The notes below the pieces were generated by a model. The model was not told the origin of the DNA, did no database searches, and saw only the letters and a list, made by a program, of their open reading frames with translations. Shown here one piece after another: positions 6,685 to 15,081 of a DNA stretch of 64,000 nucleotides; position 1 is the stretch's first letter; each line of letters begins with the position of its first letter. The position numbers were made by a program, and so were the translations under genes. This DNA comes from Rhodanobacter sp. C01 (GTDB lineage Bacteria; Pseudomonadota; Gammaproteobacteria; Xanthomonadales; Rhodanobacteraceae): assembly GCF_002001045.1 (NCBI RefSeq), contig NZ_MUNR01000009.1, positions 186,001-250,000 on the forward strand, given 5' to 3'.

Positions 6685-9600
6685 TCAGTTCTTTTGGGGG
6701 CTGAAAGTATTCATGGTGCCTGGAGCACTCAGATCTATGGAGATATTCGTGGGATTTATTCCAGTCTGATCCCACTGAACCGGCCCATTAGCGCCGAGCG
6801 CCCCTGCCACTGTGAACGTTCCGTTTGATTGAAACCAACCAAACGTATTCGGCGCTTGAACAGGGGCTCCTAGATCATTCGCCAAGAACTGAGCATACGG
6901 AGTCGGCGCATAGGGCTTGCCGGGATTGCGACCGGTATTGCAAGAAAGCAGTCGCACGGGTTCGCCCAGCTTGTACGATTTGTCGCGCTTAATCAGTTGA
7001 GCAAGCTCACTTGGATAAAGCGGGTTTCCGTTCGCATCAACCATATCGAGAGGGTTTCCGTGCGCTCCGACCGTATAAACATCAGCCGGGCTTTGGTAGT
7101 TATTCGCACCCGTCCAATCGTCCGTATTTTTCGGGAACATATTTAAGTTCACCTGCAAGCCAAGCGGGTCGAAGTAGCTCAGCGGATCATTGCCGACATA
7201 GGCATACATACTGACTCCACCATTGAGCCCGATCGGATCACTCTGCAGATACCGCCCCGTCGCCGGCTCGTAGTACCGCGCCCCGTTGTACATCAACCCG
7301 GTTTCCACATCGTAGTACTGCCCCGGAAACCGCGTGTAGAAGTTACCGGCACCACGGGTCGGCTGTTCACCAAACGCATTGTTGAGCCACGGCCACTGAT
7401 AGGTGCCCACGGCCTGCGTATTGGCGATCGCGCGGATGGTGCCCAGCTGGTCCGCGTAGTCGTAGTTGATACCAGGCGCCGCCTTTCCTGCGTCGGTCGC
7501 CGAGGCCACCGGGATGCCATCCAGGTACACGTATTCGCGATAGTCGGTCGCGAAGTATTCGCCGTAGAGGTTGCCTGTGCCTGTCGGGTCATAGATCGTC
7601 GCCGCCTGCCCGATGGACGGAGAAGTGATCGTGCGCCACACGCGCACGCCCTGACCGTTGTACTGATACGAACCGATCGTGCTGCCGCCGCTGGTGACCG
7701 TGGTCAGCAGGTTGCGGTCGTCGTAGCCCAGCCCCACCAGCGCGCCATTGGGGTCGGTCATGGCGGTGGTATTGCCATTGGCATCGGGTAACCGCGAGGC
7801 ACTGCCCACGGCCGTGAGTCGATGGCTGCCGGTTTGATAGCCGTAGGTGAGGGTGCCCTGCCCGGCCACGGTCTTGGTCAGCCGATCCCCGGTGGGGCCG
7901 TAAGTGAAGCTTTGTTCGGCCACGCCGTTGGGATCATCCAGCTCGCTCAACCGGTTCAGCGGGTCGTAGCGGTAGCTCTCGCTGAGCGGGTTGGCCCCCG
8001 GCGCCGTGCCCTCCGCGCCGATCCGGCCCATCGTGTCGCGCTGGAAATGCAGGGTCAGCGCGTTGCTGGTGATATCGGTCAGCGCGTAGTTCTGGTCGTA
8101 GGTGCGTTGCACGGCCTGGCTGCCTTGTGCCCACGAGTAACCGGTCACCGGACCGAACGGGGCATAGGACACCGCCGTGATCAGCGGCGTCAGGGTGCTG
8201 TTGGTGTAGCTGCCATACGGCCCCGGCTGCTGCAGGTAGCCGATCGTGGCCATCCGGCCATCGCTGTCGAACCCGTACTTCAGCTCGAAGCCCGACGGGT
8301 ATTGCAGGTACTGCAGGCGCCGTCCGGCGGTGTAGGCATACCCATGCAGGTAGCTGACATTGGTCGTGGTGGTGCCCACCACCTGCTTGATGGTCTGGTT
8401 CACCTCGCGGATATCGCCCTGGTTGGTGTAGCACCAGGCGGTGGTACCCGAAGCATCCGTCATGCCGGTGAGGTGGCCGATGTTGAAGTTGGTCGGGCAG
8501 CCGGTGATCGGGGTCGCCTGGTCGTAGACATAGGTGACATTGAGGCCGGGATGGGCCGGGTAGATCTTGCCGGTCAGCCGGTTCAGCCTGTCATAGGTGT
8601 ACTGGGTGACGACGCCGCGTGCATCGGTGTGCTGGGTGCGATTGCCCGCTGCGTCGTACAGGTCGCCGGACGATCCCCCCGACGTGCCGCTATCGGGACT
8701 TTGCAACGCCGTGAGATTGCCGAGGCCGTCGTAGGTGTAGTTGGTGGCCAGTCCACTGGGGTCCAGCACGGCGGTCACGCGGTCCAGCGCATCGTGGGTC
8801 ACGCTGGTGGCGGTGTTCTGGGTCGCCGGGTCGGTGCCCTGGTAGTTCTCGATCGTGCTGTTCAACCGATTCAGCGCGTCGTAGCCCTGCTGGCGCTGGA
8901 TGCCCAGCGCATCCTTGCTCAGCACGAGATTGCCGTTGGCGTCGTAGTTGCCGCTGCCGCTGGCGTCGAACACGGTGTGGTTGAGCCCATCGAGCACCGT
9001 GGTGAGCTGGCCCAGGGTATTGAAGGTACGGCTGAGGCTTTTATGCAACGTGCCGGTGCTGTCATAGACCTGCTCGCCGGTTTTATCGCCGGCGGCATCC
9101 AGGGTGTACTGGACGTAGTTGCCCTGGGCATCGGTGATGCGGGTCAGGCGATGGGCCGTGTCGTAGCCGTAGCTGGTGGTGACGTTGTCGGGATCAGTGA
9201 TCGAGGCGACCGCACCGTACGGTGTGTAACCGATCGTGGTGACGGCGCCGCCCACGCTGCGTGAATGGAGCCAGCCACGCGGCGTGTAGGTCAGGTCGGT
9301 ATTGACGCCATTGGCGTCGGTGACGCGGGTAGGACGTCCGGCGCCATCGTAGGAAACGACCGTGGTGATGTGACCCAAGGCATCGGTCACCTGATACAGA
9401 TCACCCGGCTGATGGCAGGCACTTCCCGGTGTGCCGCAACCCGAAGCGCTGCTGCCCAGGTAGTAGCTGTAGGTCGTGGTCTGGGTCAGGTCGGTGCGTG
9501 GCCCGGTGACGGAGAGCAACAATCCGACGAGCGGGCACTGAGTCGTATCGACAGCGGTGCAGTAGGTGTAGGTCCAGCGACGCACACCTGTCGGCGGTGT

Positions 9601-11190
9601 GCCACTGGCGGCGCAGGTATAGGACACCGCCGGATCGATCTCGCAGCGGGCCAGCGGCTGGCCGGCGGTGTTGTAGACCCAGGCGGTCGAGGCGACGGCG
9701 GTACCGCTCGCATTGAGCACGGCGCGGGTCAGGGGAACGCGAAGCGTCGTGTTCCAGGTGAGGTTGGTGGTGCGCTGGCTGGGCGTGCCGGAGGCATCGA
9801 TCTGCTGATCAAGCAGGCCGTTGGCATCGTAAGTCGTTTTTGTAATGTTGCCGTTCCAATCTGTCGCAGAAGCCGGATAGCCGTTGGTGTCGAACGTGGC
9901 CGCGGTGTTAGGTTGGCCACAGGCTGGACCGCAGGGAGCACTGACCGAGTTCGCGTGAACGGAACCATTAGGCGTCACGAAGCCAAGGGTCGTTTGGGCA
10001 CCCAGCGGGTATGTTACCGACGAAGTCCCGTTACTGTTGTAAACCACCTGCGTGTCATCGACACCCCCAGCCAGTTGCGACGAGCTCGCCCGTCCCTCAC
10101 TGTCGTAGCCGATGCTGGTAAAACGGTTGCCCACCTCATCGATGTCGCCGGTCAGAGCATTGGGAAGATTCGTCCCACCCGTCAGCGTGCTTTCGTTGTA
10201 GACGTACTGACGAAAGGTGCTATCCGGATAAGTTACTTTGGTCAAGTTGCCATTTGAATCGTAGGCATAGCTCAGCACGCCGCCATCGGGCAATGTCACC
10301 TTCGAAATGTCGCTGCTACTGTTATAAACAAAAGACAGCTGCCTACCTTTCGGATCGGCCACCGTCAATAAAAGCCCGGTGACCGGAGCAACTGTCGCGG
10401 GGGTTGTCGTCGTGCTGTAAGTTAACGTTGTAGTTTGTTGATTGGTATCCTGGATGGTAATCAACTGCCCACTGGCGTTGAAATTTTCGTAGTGACGCGT
10501 GGCCGCCTCAAAATACGTCCATCCAGTGATGGTGCCGGAACTCACTGTCGAGGTGAGCGTATCAGCGACATCGGGGTCAGCAACCCAACTCGTACCACTT
10601 ATTGTGAAGGTGACTTGGCGGCCATCAGGGCGAAAGACGACTGCGGTGGGTGACGCATAAGCCAAACTGCGATCAAAATTATGTCGCCAGTGCGCCCCCA
10701 CGTTGGCGGTGACAACCTCCGTCTGACTGTTGTAGTAGCGGCTGAAGCGGAGTCCGCCAAGTCCAGCGTCTACATCCACGTCCTCTCTATATTCATTGCC
10801 CGTGCCCATGTTGATGGGATCCGCGGCGCCCGAAAGAATGGGATTACCTTGGCAGTTGCAAGGTGAGCCAGCGTTCTTATGGGCATTTCCTGGAGACGTT
10901 GGGTCCGTGTAGTAATACTCCGCCCCACCCACTCCCGTATCCAGCCAGTAAAAGCCAGCCCAAACCGTTGGATACGATTGATAAACGCAAGCTTTGTAGA
11001 TCGGATACCCGTTAGTAGGGTCCGGTGCGTAATACAACGACCTGACCCACGCCAGCTCAACCTGACAGGCCGCATAGGCGGCAGATTGTTCTTGGTATTC
11101 GGCCATCGAGTCAGCTTTCGCTGTCGACGAAGTAGCATGCAGCACTATGGCAACAATGAACAGAATGAGATATTTGGCCGAGCGCGTCAT
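6685..11190 (-). CDS. Secreted RHS-repeat protein with variable C-terminal toxin-like tip
   Basis: 1501 residues. A Sec signal peptide (1-26) is followed by a Cys-containing N-terminal region. A DUF6531-like entry (ADPINMGTGNEYREDVDVDAG) then leads into some 1000 residues of YD/RHS repeats (GYDTAHRLTRITDAQGN and similar). The RHS core ends YDVETGLMYNGARYYEP... DPLGLQ at about residue 1346. The last 155 residues are not RHS. They contain a TVGAHGNP motif (His 1377) and LLSCNTG (Cys 1417), followed by YAQFLANDLGAPVQAP. A His-Gly and Ser-Cys pair spaced like this recalls clan CD cysteine peptidases (CHAT/C80), but this is inference. AAGGGGA precedes the start. The Sel1-like gene follows after 13 bases. 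Confidence 0.9.
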   Translation of the reverse strand: MTRSAKYLILFIVAIVLHATSSTAKADSMAEYQEQSAAYAACQVELAWVRSLYYAPDPTNGYPIYKACVYQSYPTVWAGFYWLDTGVGGAEYYYTDPTSPGNAHKNAGSPCNCQGNPILSGAADPINMGTGNEYREDVDVDAGLGGLRFSRYYNSQTEVVTANVGAHWRHNFDRSLAYASPTAVVFRPDGRQVTFTISGTSWVADPDVADTLTSTVSSGTITGWTYFEAATRHYENFNASGQLITIQDTNQQTTTLTYSTTTTPATVAPVTGLLLTVADPKGRQLSFVYNSSSDISKVTLPDGGVLSYAYDSNGNLTKVTYPDSTFRQYVYNESTLTGGTNLPNALTGDIDEVGNRFTSIGYDSEGRASSSQLAGGVDDTQVVYNSNGTSSVTYPLGAQTTLGFVTPNGSVHANSVSAPCGPACGQPNTAATFDTNGYPASATDWNGNITKTTYDANGLLDQQIDASGTPSQRTTNLTWNTTLRVPLTRAVLNASGTAVASTAWVYNTAGQPLARCEIDPAVSYTCAASGTPPTGVRRWTYTYCTAVDTTQCPLVGLLLSVTGPRTDLTQTTTYSYYLGSSASGCGTPGSACHQPGDLYQVTDALGHITTVVSYDGAGRPTRVTDANGVNTDLTYTPRGWLHSRSVGGAVTTIGYTPYGAVASITDPDNVTTSYGYDTAHRLTRITDAQGNYVQYTLDAAGDKTGEQVYDSTGTLHKSLSRTFNTLGQLTTVLDGLNHTVFDASGSGNYDANGNLVLSKDALGIQRQQGYDALNRLNSTIENYQGTDPATQNTATSVTHDALDRVTAVLDPSGLATNYTYDGLGNLTALQSPDSGTSGGSSGDLYDAAGNRTQHTDARGVVTQYTYDRLNRLTGKIYPAHPGLNVTYVYDQATPITGCPTNFNIGHLTGMTDASGTTAWCYTNQGDIREVNQTIKQVVGTTTTNVSYLHGYAYTAGRRLQYLQYPSGFELKYGFDSDGRMATIGYLQQPGPYGSYTNSTLTPLITAVSYAPFGPVTGYSWAQGSQAVQRTYDQNYALTDITSNALTLHFQRDTMGRIGAEGTAPGANPLSESYRYDPLNRLSELDDPNGVAEQSFTYGPTGDRLTKTVAGQGTLTYGYQTGSHRLTAVGSASRLPDANGNTTAMTDPNGALVGLGYDDRNLLTTVTSGGSTIGSYQYNGQGVRVWRTITSPSIGQAATIYDPTGTGNLYGEYFATDYREYVYLDGIPVASATDAGKAAPGINYDYADQLGTIRAIANTQAVGTYQWPWLNNAFGEQPTRGAGNFYTRFPGQYYDVETGLMYNGARYYEPATGRYLQSDPIGLNGGVSMYAYVGNDPLSYFDPLGLQVNLNMFPKNTDDWTGANNYQSPADVYTVGAHGNPLDMVDANGNPLYPSELAQLIKRDKSYKLGEPVRLLSCNTGRNPGKPYAPTPYAQFLANDLGAPVQAPNTFGWFQSNGTFTVAGALGANGPVQWDQTGINPTNISIDLSAPGTMNTFSPQKN

Positions 11191-11993
11191 TTGGTCCCCT
11201 TGGCTTGCCCCTTACCGCTGCTGATATCGAACCGCATAGCTGACGCACGACATCAGAAACAGTCCCCCCGAACAAAAATCCATTGAGTTTCCCGGATGAC
11301 TCGCTTCCAAGCGATGGCTCGGTTCACGGGAAACTCATGAGCCATCACACCAACGCGTTTTATAATAGGCCAATGAATCGTTGAGGTGGCCTTAGGCGCT
11401 GTCAGAACCTACAGGTTCGCCCGAAAGCGCATCTCTCTATCGTTGCCAAGAAGTCGCCCAAGCTGACCGAGTATCTGCCGCATGACCGATGCTCGGACAA
11501 AGGGCGACTTCGTGGATTGTTGAATGGATACATCTTGGCGCCCGGCCCCCTCAGGCGCCATTTTTTTGGGCTGTGCAAAACCCTGCGCGCACGGGACTTA
11601 ACTGCGCACACCGATGCGGCGAATGCTCCATCAAGGAAGAGCTCAGAGACATTTCCAACGCTGAAAAAAAGTTTCTGACACCTTTCCCCCATTGATAATA
11701 CTTGTGGCGTAAGCTTCTTGCGTGACAGGATGGCGCAGGGGAATCTTGGTCATACCACCAAGGGGTCGCAATTCATTGCGATCCACGCTCCGCGTGTGAC
11801 TTGAGGGAAAGTTAGGCGAGGCCATGGATGACAGACGACAGAGCCCAGGCTTGCAGCTCACGGATGCGTGTATCCGTGGATGCGCAGTGCGCGGCTATCG
11901 GCCATGTCCTTTCGTTGTCCCAGGTTTCGCTCACGCGCATTCACCAGCGTGGCGTTGCCGCGCGCTCGCTTCAACACCAACACCGGGAACAAC
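11191..11993. other. Long intergenic region between divergent RHS and GloVer genes
   Basis: About 800 bases with no convincing gene. It contains nested palindromes at 11284-11348 and a degenerate right arm of the GTCAGGGAC type (TTTCTGACACCTTTCCCC, near 11670-11690). Frames on both strands around 11402-11861 have no recognisable motif, and the GloVer frame can be read back to 11868 without a plausible start. Promoters for both flanking genes should lie here, but I cannot point to them. Confidence 0.5.
11284..11348. repeat. Nested palindromes upstream of the RHS gene
   Basis: TGAGTTTCCCG (11284-11294) pairs with CGGGAAACTCA (11327-11337). Inside it lies the tight hairpin TCGCTT-CC-AAGCGA (11301-11314). 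GATGGCTC (11313-11320) can instead pair with GAGCCATC (11341-11348). The alternatives exclude each other, so a switching RNA structure is possible. It lies about 95 bases before the RHS start, in its likely leader. Confidence 0.55.
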
Positions 11994-14183
11994 ATGGAAC
12001 AGATGAACAGGGACAACATGGAACAGATGAATAAGAGCAAGGTGGTCCGGCCGCGCACCCTGCGCATGACGCGCATCGCGGCGACGTTGCTGGGGGCACT
12101 TGGGTATGCTGTGGTCTCATCGACGGCCGGCGCAACGACGACGACATCGCCGACCTTGCTCGCGGCCCTGCCGGGCGGCACGGGCCTGAGTACGCCTGTC
12201 GGGCACCTGCTGCAAGGCAGCGACGGCAACCTGTACGGCGCCGCCATGCATGACAACAGCACCAATTCCGGTGGTGTCTTCCGCGTCTCGATGACGGGCG
12301 CTTATACCGATTTCTACGATATCAACCCCGCGGCGCAGCAGCAGCCTTTCGGCGGCTTGTTCCAGGCCGGCAACGGCGAGCTCTATGGCACGCTGGTCAC
12401 CACGGACAGCGGCCCCGCACCTGGCGGCGCCGTCTACAGCCTCACCACGGGCGGCTTGTACGACAACGTGCACACCTTCGCCAGCGCGACCTCGTCTGGC
12501 CTGAACTGGTACAACAGCGATGGCGCTTTGCCCGAAACGAGCCTGGTGCAAGGCCCGGATGGCACGCTCTATGGCGTGACCTACAGTGGCGGTGAGTCGG
12601 GCGCAGGCACGCTCTACTCGATCAGTTCCGCCAACAACTTTTCGCTGCTCTATACCTTCGATCCAACCGGCACCATGACCGGCACCCATCCCAATGGATC
12701 ACTCGTGCTCGGCAGCGATGGCAACCTGTATGGCACCACGATGAGTGGTGGTGACAATGGTACGGGCACGATCTACCGCGTCACGCCGGGCGGCAGCATC
12801 GCGCAGATCTTCTCGTTTCCCTCGGGCGGCACTGGTAGCTGCAGCGCCGCCGAATTTGCCGGCGCCGATGGTACGTTGACGGCTGGCGCCAACGGCAAGC
12901 TCTATGGCGTGCTCTGCTCGGCGGGTACCAACGCTGCCGGGCTGATCTACAGCTTCGATCCCGCCACGACTACATTCACTGCCTTGCACGATTTTGGTGC
13001 TGGTTCGCAAGGCAACGTCACTGGCTGGGGTCCCAATGGTCCGCTGGTGCTGGGCGCGGACGGCAACCTTTATGGTTCGACCGGCGCGGGTGGCACCTAT
13101 GACGACGGCGCGATCTTCGAATTGGCGCCGGATGGTTCGTCGTACAAGGTGCTTTACAGCTTCAATGGCACCGATCCACTGGGCTACTATCCCCGATCGC
13201 TGGTGTTGGGCGCGGACAACAACCTCTATGGCACGACCACGCTCACAGGCAGCGGCAACAATGGCGCAGTCTTCCGCTTTCCGTACATGGCGCCCAACGA
13301 TCTGGTGATGACCAATGCAAGCGCCAGCTCGCTCGACGTTCGCCTGATCAACCAGGCAGGTGCGCAGCAAGTGTTGCAGACGGTCGCGAAAGGTTACTAC
13401 CCAGTCGCCGTGGCGGATTTCAACGGTGACGGCTTCCAGGACATCCTGTGGACCAGCGCCAACAACGATCTCTACATGTGGCTGGGCGGCAGCAGCGGGG
13501 GCACCGGCTTCACATCAGTTTACATGGGCAAGTATCCGGCGGGCTGGAGCGTCACCGGTGCAGGCGACATCGACGGGGACGGCAAGACCGATCTCTACTG
13601 GATCAACACCAGCACACATCAATTTGGCTACTGGCTGATGGATGGCACGACCACCAAGAGCACGTACAGCACCTCATACACGCCGGGTTATTACCCGATC
13701 GCGGAAGGCGATTTCAACGGCGACGGCAAACTGGACGTGCTCTGGAGCAGCGCCAATAACGACCTTTACATGTGGACCAGCAACGGCACCAGCGGCAGCA
13801 GCCGTTTCACCGGGGTCTATGCCGGCTCGTATCCGGTCGGCTGGAAGCTCGTTGGCATCGGCGACCTCGACGGTGACGGCAAGAGCGACCTGGTATGGAT
13901 GAAGACCGATGGATCCCAGTGGGGCTATTGGCTGATGAACGGTGTCCAGCGCAAGTCCATCGTAACGGTGTCGAACGCGGGCGCGGAATCCACCACCATT
14001 GTCGCCGTCGATGACTACAACCACGACGGCCTTGCCGATCTGGTGTGGAGCAACGGCAGCAACCTGATCCTGTCGACCAACGCGGGCACGTGCGCATCGC
14101 AGTGCACCTTCACGCCGACCACGCTCGCGGCACCTGCCGCAGGCATGACGGTCTTCAAGAAGAACGTGCCCAACACGCCCTAA
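11994..14183 (+). CDS. Secreted beta-propeller protein with GloVer and VCBS/FG-GAP repeats
   Basis: About 729 residues from ATG 11994; the duplicated string AACATGGAACAGATGAA offers a second start at 12018, and neither has a strong ribosome site. A signal peptide follows a basic N-terminus (LRMTRIAATLLGALGYAVVS, cleaved near STAGA). The first two thirds carry GloVer repeats (TIGR03803 type), each with a G-DGNLYGTT-GG--GTGTIYR pattern. The last third has VCBS/FG-GAP-like repeats with Ca-binding loops such as ADFNGDGFQD, GDIDGDGKTD and GDLDGDGKSD. The protein is probably exported and binds calcium. Adhesion or surface glycan binding is possible; no catalytic motif is seen. A strong hairpin follows the stop. 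Confidence 0.85.
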   Translation: MEQMNRDNMEQMNKSKVVRPRTLRMTRIAATLLGALGYAVVSSTAGATTTTSPTLLAALPGGTGLSTPVGHLLQGSDGNLYGAAMHDNSTNSGGVFRVSMTGAYTDFYDINPAAQQQPFGGLFQAGNGELYGTLVTTDSGPAPGGAVYSLTTGGLYDNVHTFASATSSGLNWYNSDGALPETSLVQGPDGTLYGVTYSGGESGAGTLYSISSANNFSLLYTFDPTGTMTGTHPNGSLVLGSDGNLYGTTMSGGDNGTGTIYRVTPGGSIAQIFSFPSGGTGSCSAAEFAGADGTLTAGANGKLYGVLCSAGTNAAGLIYSFDPATTTFTALHDFGAGSQGNVTGWGPNGPLVLGADGNLYGSTGAGGTYDDGAIFELAPDGSSYKVLYSFNGTDPLGYYPRSLVLGADNNLYGTTTLTGSGNNGAVFRFPYMAPNDLVMTNASASSLDVRLINQAGAQQVLQTVAKGYYPVAVADFNGDGFQDILWTSANNDLYMWLGGSSGGTGFTSVYMGKYPAGWSVTGAGDIDGDGKTDLYWINTSTHQFGYWLMDGTTTKSTYSTSYTPGYYPIAEGDFNGDGKLDVLWSSANNDLYMWTSNGTSGSSRFTGVYAGSYPVGWKLVGIGDLDGDGKSDLVWMKTDGSQWGYWLMNGVQRKSIVTVSNAGAESTTIVAVDDYNHDGLADLVWSNGSNLILSTNAGTCASQCTFTPTTLAAPAAGMTVFKKNVPNTP

Positions 14184-14190
14184 GCGAAAC

Positions 14191-14229
14191 GGCAACGATG
14201 AAGCGGGACGTACCCGCTTCATCGTTGCC
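14191..14229 (+). terminator. Strong hairpin terminator after the GloVer gene
   Basis: GGCAACGATGAAGCGGG (14191-14207) and its exact complement (14213-14229) form a 17-bp stem with a 5-base loop, 8 bases after the stop codon. The T tract is weak (CATCTTTC). Confidence 0.75.
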
Positions 14230-14263
14230 GCATCTTTCAATCTGCATCGATGCTGCCGCAAGA

Positions 14264-14326
14264 ATGGTGTCAGGGACAATTTTAAGGCCGCCTAGCCCTT
14301 GGAAAATTGTCCCTGACACCTTTTTT
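14264..14326. repeat. REP-like palindrome, GTCAGGGAC type, best-preserved copy
   Basis: GGTGTCAGGGACAATTTT (14266-14283) and its exact complement (14303-14320) give an 18-bp stem with the loop AAGGCCGCCTAGCCCTTGG. The usual CCTTTTTT tail follows. The loop differs from the copies at 6013 and 14790. Confidence 0.85.
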
Positions 14327-14348
14327 TACCAAAGCCGATGTCGCAAAG

Positions 14349-14459
14349 ATGTCTGGCAAATACGGCCTTTATTTACTTGTCGCGATACTCGGGCTTGTCT
14401 TTGTCGGGCAAGTCAGTCGAAAGAAACCAGCCATCAAGCCTCCGCCTTTGCCAAAATAA
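14349..14459 (+). CDS. Possible small single-pass membrane peptide
   Basis: A 36-codon frame: MSGKYG, a hydrophobic helix LYLLVAILGLVFVG, then a basic Pro-rich tail (SRKKPAIKPPPLPK). The composition is what a real small membrane peptide would show, but there is no clear ribosome binding site (only GCAAAG). It occupies almost exactly the gap between two REP-like palindromes (ending 14326, starting 14472). It may be a genuine small gene, or the end of one left behind by rearrangement. Confidence 0.3.
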   Translation: MSGKYGLYLLVAILGLVFVGQVSRKKPAIKPPPLPK

Positions 14460-14471
14460 GCAACAGAAAAG

Positions 14472-14518
14472 AAGTCAGGTTCATTTACCCATTCGTAATA
14501 AATGAACCTGACCCCTTT
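14472..14518. repeat. REP-like palindrome, GTCAGGTTCA type, at the edge of the duplicated block
   Basis: GTCAGGTTCATTTA (14474-14487) and TAAATGAACCTGAC (14499-14512) form a perfect 14-bp stem with an 11-base loop. The CCCCTTTGTT tail ends directly at the first base of the duplicated block (14522). Confidence 0.85.
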
Positions 14519-14521
14519 GTT

Positions 14522-14609
14522 CCTTGCCGAAGGTCTTGTCGTCGATCTCCTTCCAGAAATCGAGCAGCCACTGAGGCGGGTCTTTGCGGGTGAAAGTCAT
14601 CGTGGTCAT
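14522..14609 (-). pseudogene. Truncated 5' fragment of the NTF2-like gene
   Basis: The first 29 codons (from MTTMTFTRKD) of the gene at 5443-5832, with the same AGGAGA ribosome binding site, cut off after the DDKTFGKG region, where the copy meets the REP-like sequence. The frame runs on briefly into repeat sequence, so at most a meaningless short peptide is made. Confidence 0.85.
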
Positions 14610-14789
14610 CGCATCTCTCCTGAGCATCTGGATGGGCACCTGACAAGGTGCCTGGAGTTACCCGAATGTCAGTCGATGCGCATCGTTTCGTCGGGCGTGG
14701 CGCCACTATCGGCGACATGCCGCCCGCCAGCAATGACGTGCGAGGTAATAGCGAGGCGTCAAAATCCTTGCTGGCCCGTCAAAACAAAA

Positions 14790-14844
14790 AATGGTATCAG
14801 GGACGATTCAAGAGCTGCCGATAATTGTCCGTGACACCTTTTTC
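14790..14844. repeat. REP-like palindrome, GTCAGGGAC type, in copy 2
   Basis: Same as 6013-6067 with two changes in the arms (GGTATCAGGGAC and GTCCGTGACACC), so the stem is slightly decayed relative to copy 1. Confidence 0.8.
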
Positions 14845-14870
14845 TCTTATTTTCACCAGCAAGTGACGCC

Positions 14871-15080
14871 TTACAACGACCACGGCGTCAAGTCGGCTTC
14901 ATGGATCTCTGTTGATGACCCATCTTCAAATTCAACGGTGTAGACGGGTCCCGGGGGAAATTGGTCGAAATAGGGCCCAGGCCTGCTCTCGAAAATGCCA
15001 ACGATCCAGGCTTTACGCCGCGGTACTTGTGGGTTCGATGCTTCCGATGCCCACACAATATCGTCATAGGTGAATTTCAT
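14871..15080 (-). CDS. Putative immunity protein of the mini-RHS toxin
   Basis: 69 residues from ATG 15080, which follows the RHS stop by 1 base and has GGAGGGGG 6 bases upstream; the frame is open further but would overlap the toxin. The protein looks like a small beta-barrel: MKFTYDDIVWASE, then RRKAWIVGIFESRPGPYF, then YTVEFEDGSSTEIHEADL. The pattern of a turn-rich strand pair ending in an acidic E-DL motif resembles small immunity proteins (Imm31-like), though this is from memory. It has no signal peptide, so it would act in the cytoplasm. Position and tight coupling are the main arguments for an immunity role. Confidence 0.65.
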   Translation of the reverse strand: MKFTYDDIVWASEASNPQVPRRKAWIVGIFESRPGPYFDQFPPGPVYTVEFEDGSSTEIHEADLTPWSL

Positions 15081-15081
15081 A

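Larger units (their letters stand above)
14522..14845. repeat. REP-bounded duplicated block, copy 2
   Basis: Near-identical to 5745-6068 (6 mismatches, no gap). One side abuts the REP-like palindrome at 14472-14518, and the other side ends in its own palindrome at 14790-14844. Homology stops abruptly at both ends. Confidence 0.95.

Noticed and set aside
7822-9264. 480-codon plus-strand frame antisense to the RHS gene
   Set aside because: It mirrors the Gly/Ala-rich repeat coding of the opposite strand and has no domain or start signal.
11402-11692. Minus-strand frame in the RHS-GloVer gap
   Set aside because: Cys/Arg/Pro-rich, no motif, and it runs through a REP-like half-site.
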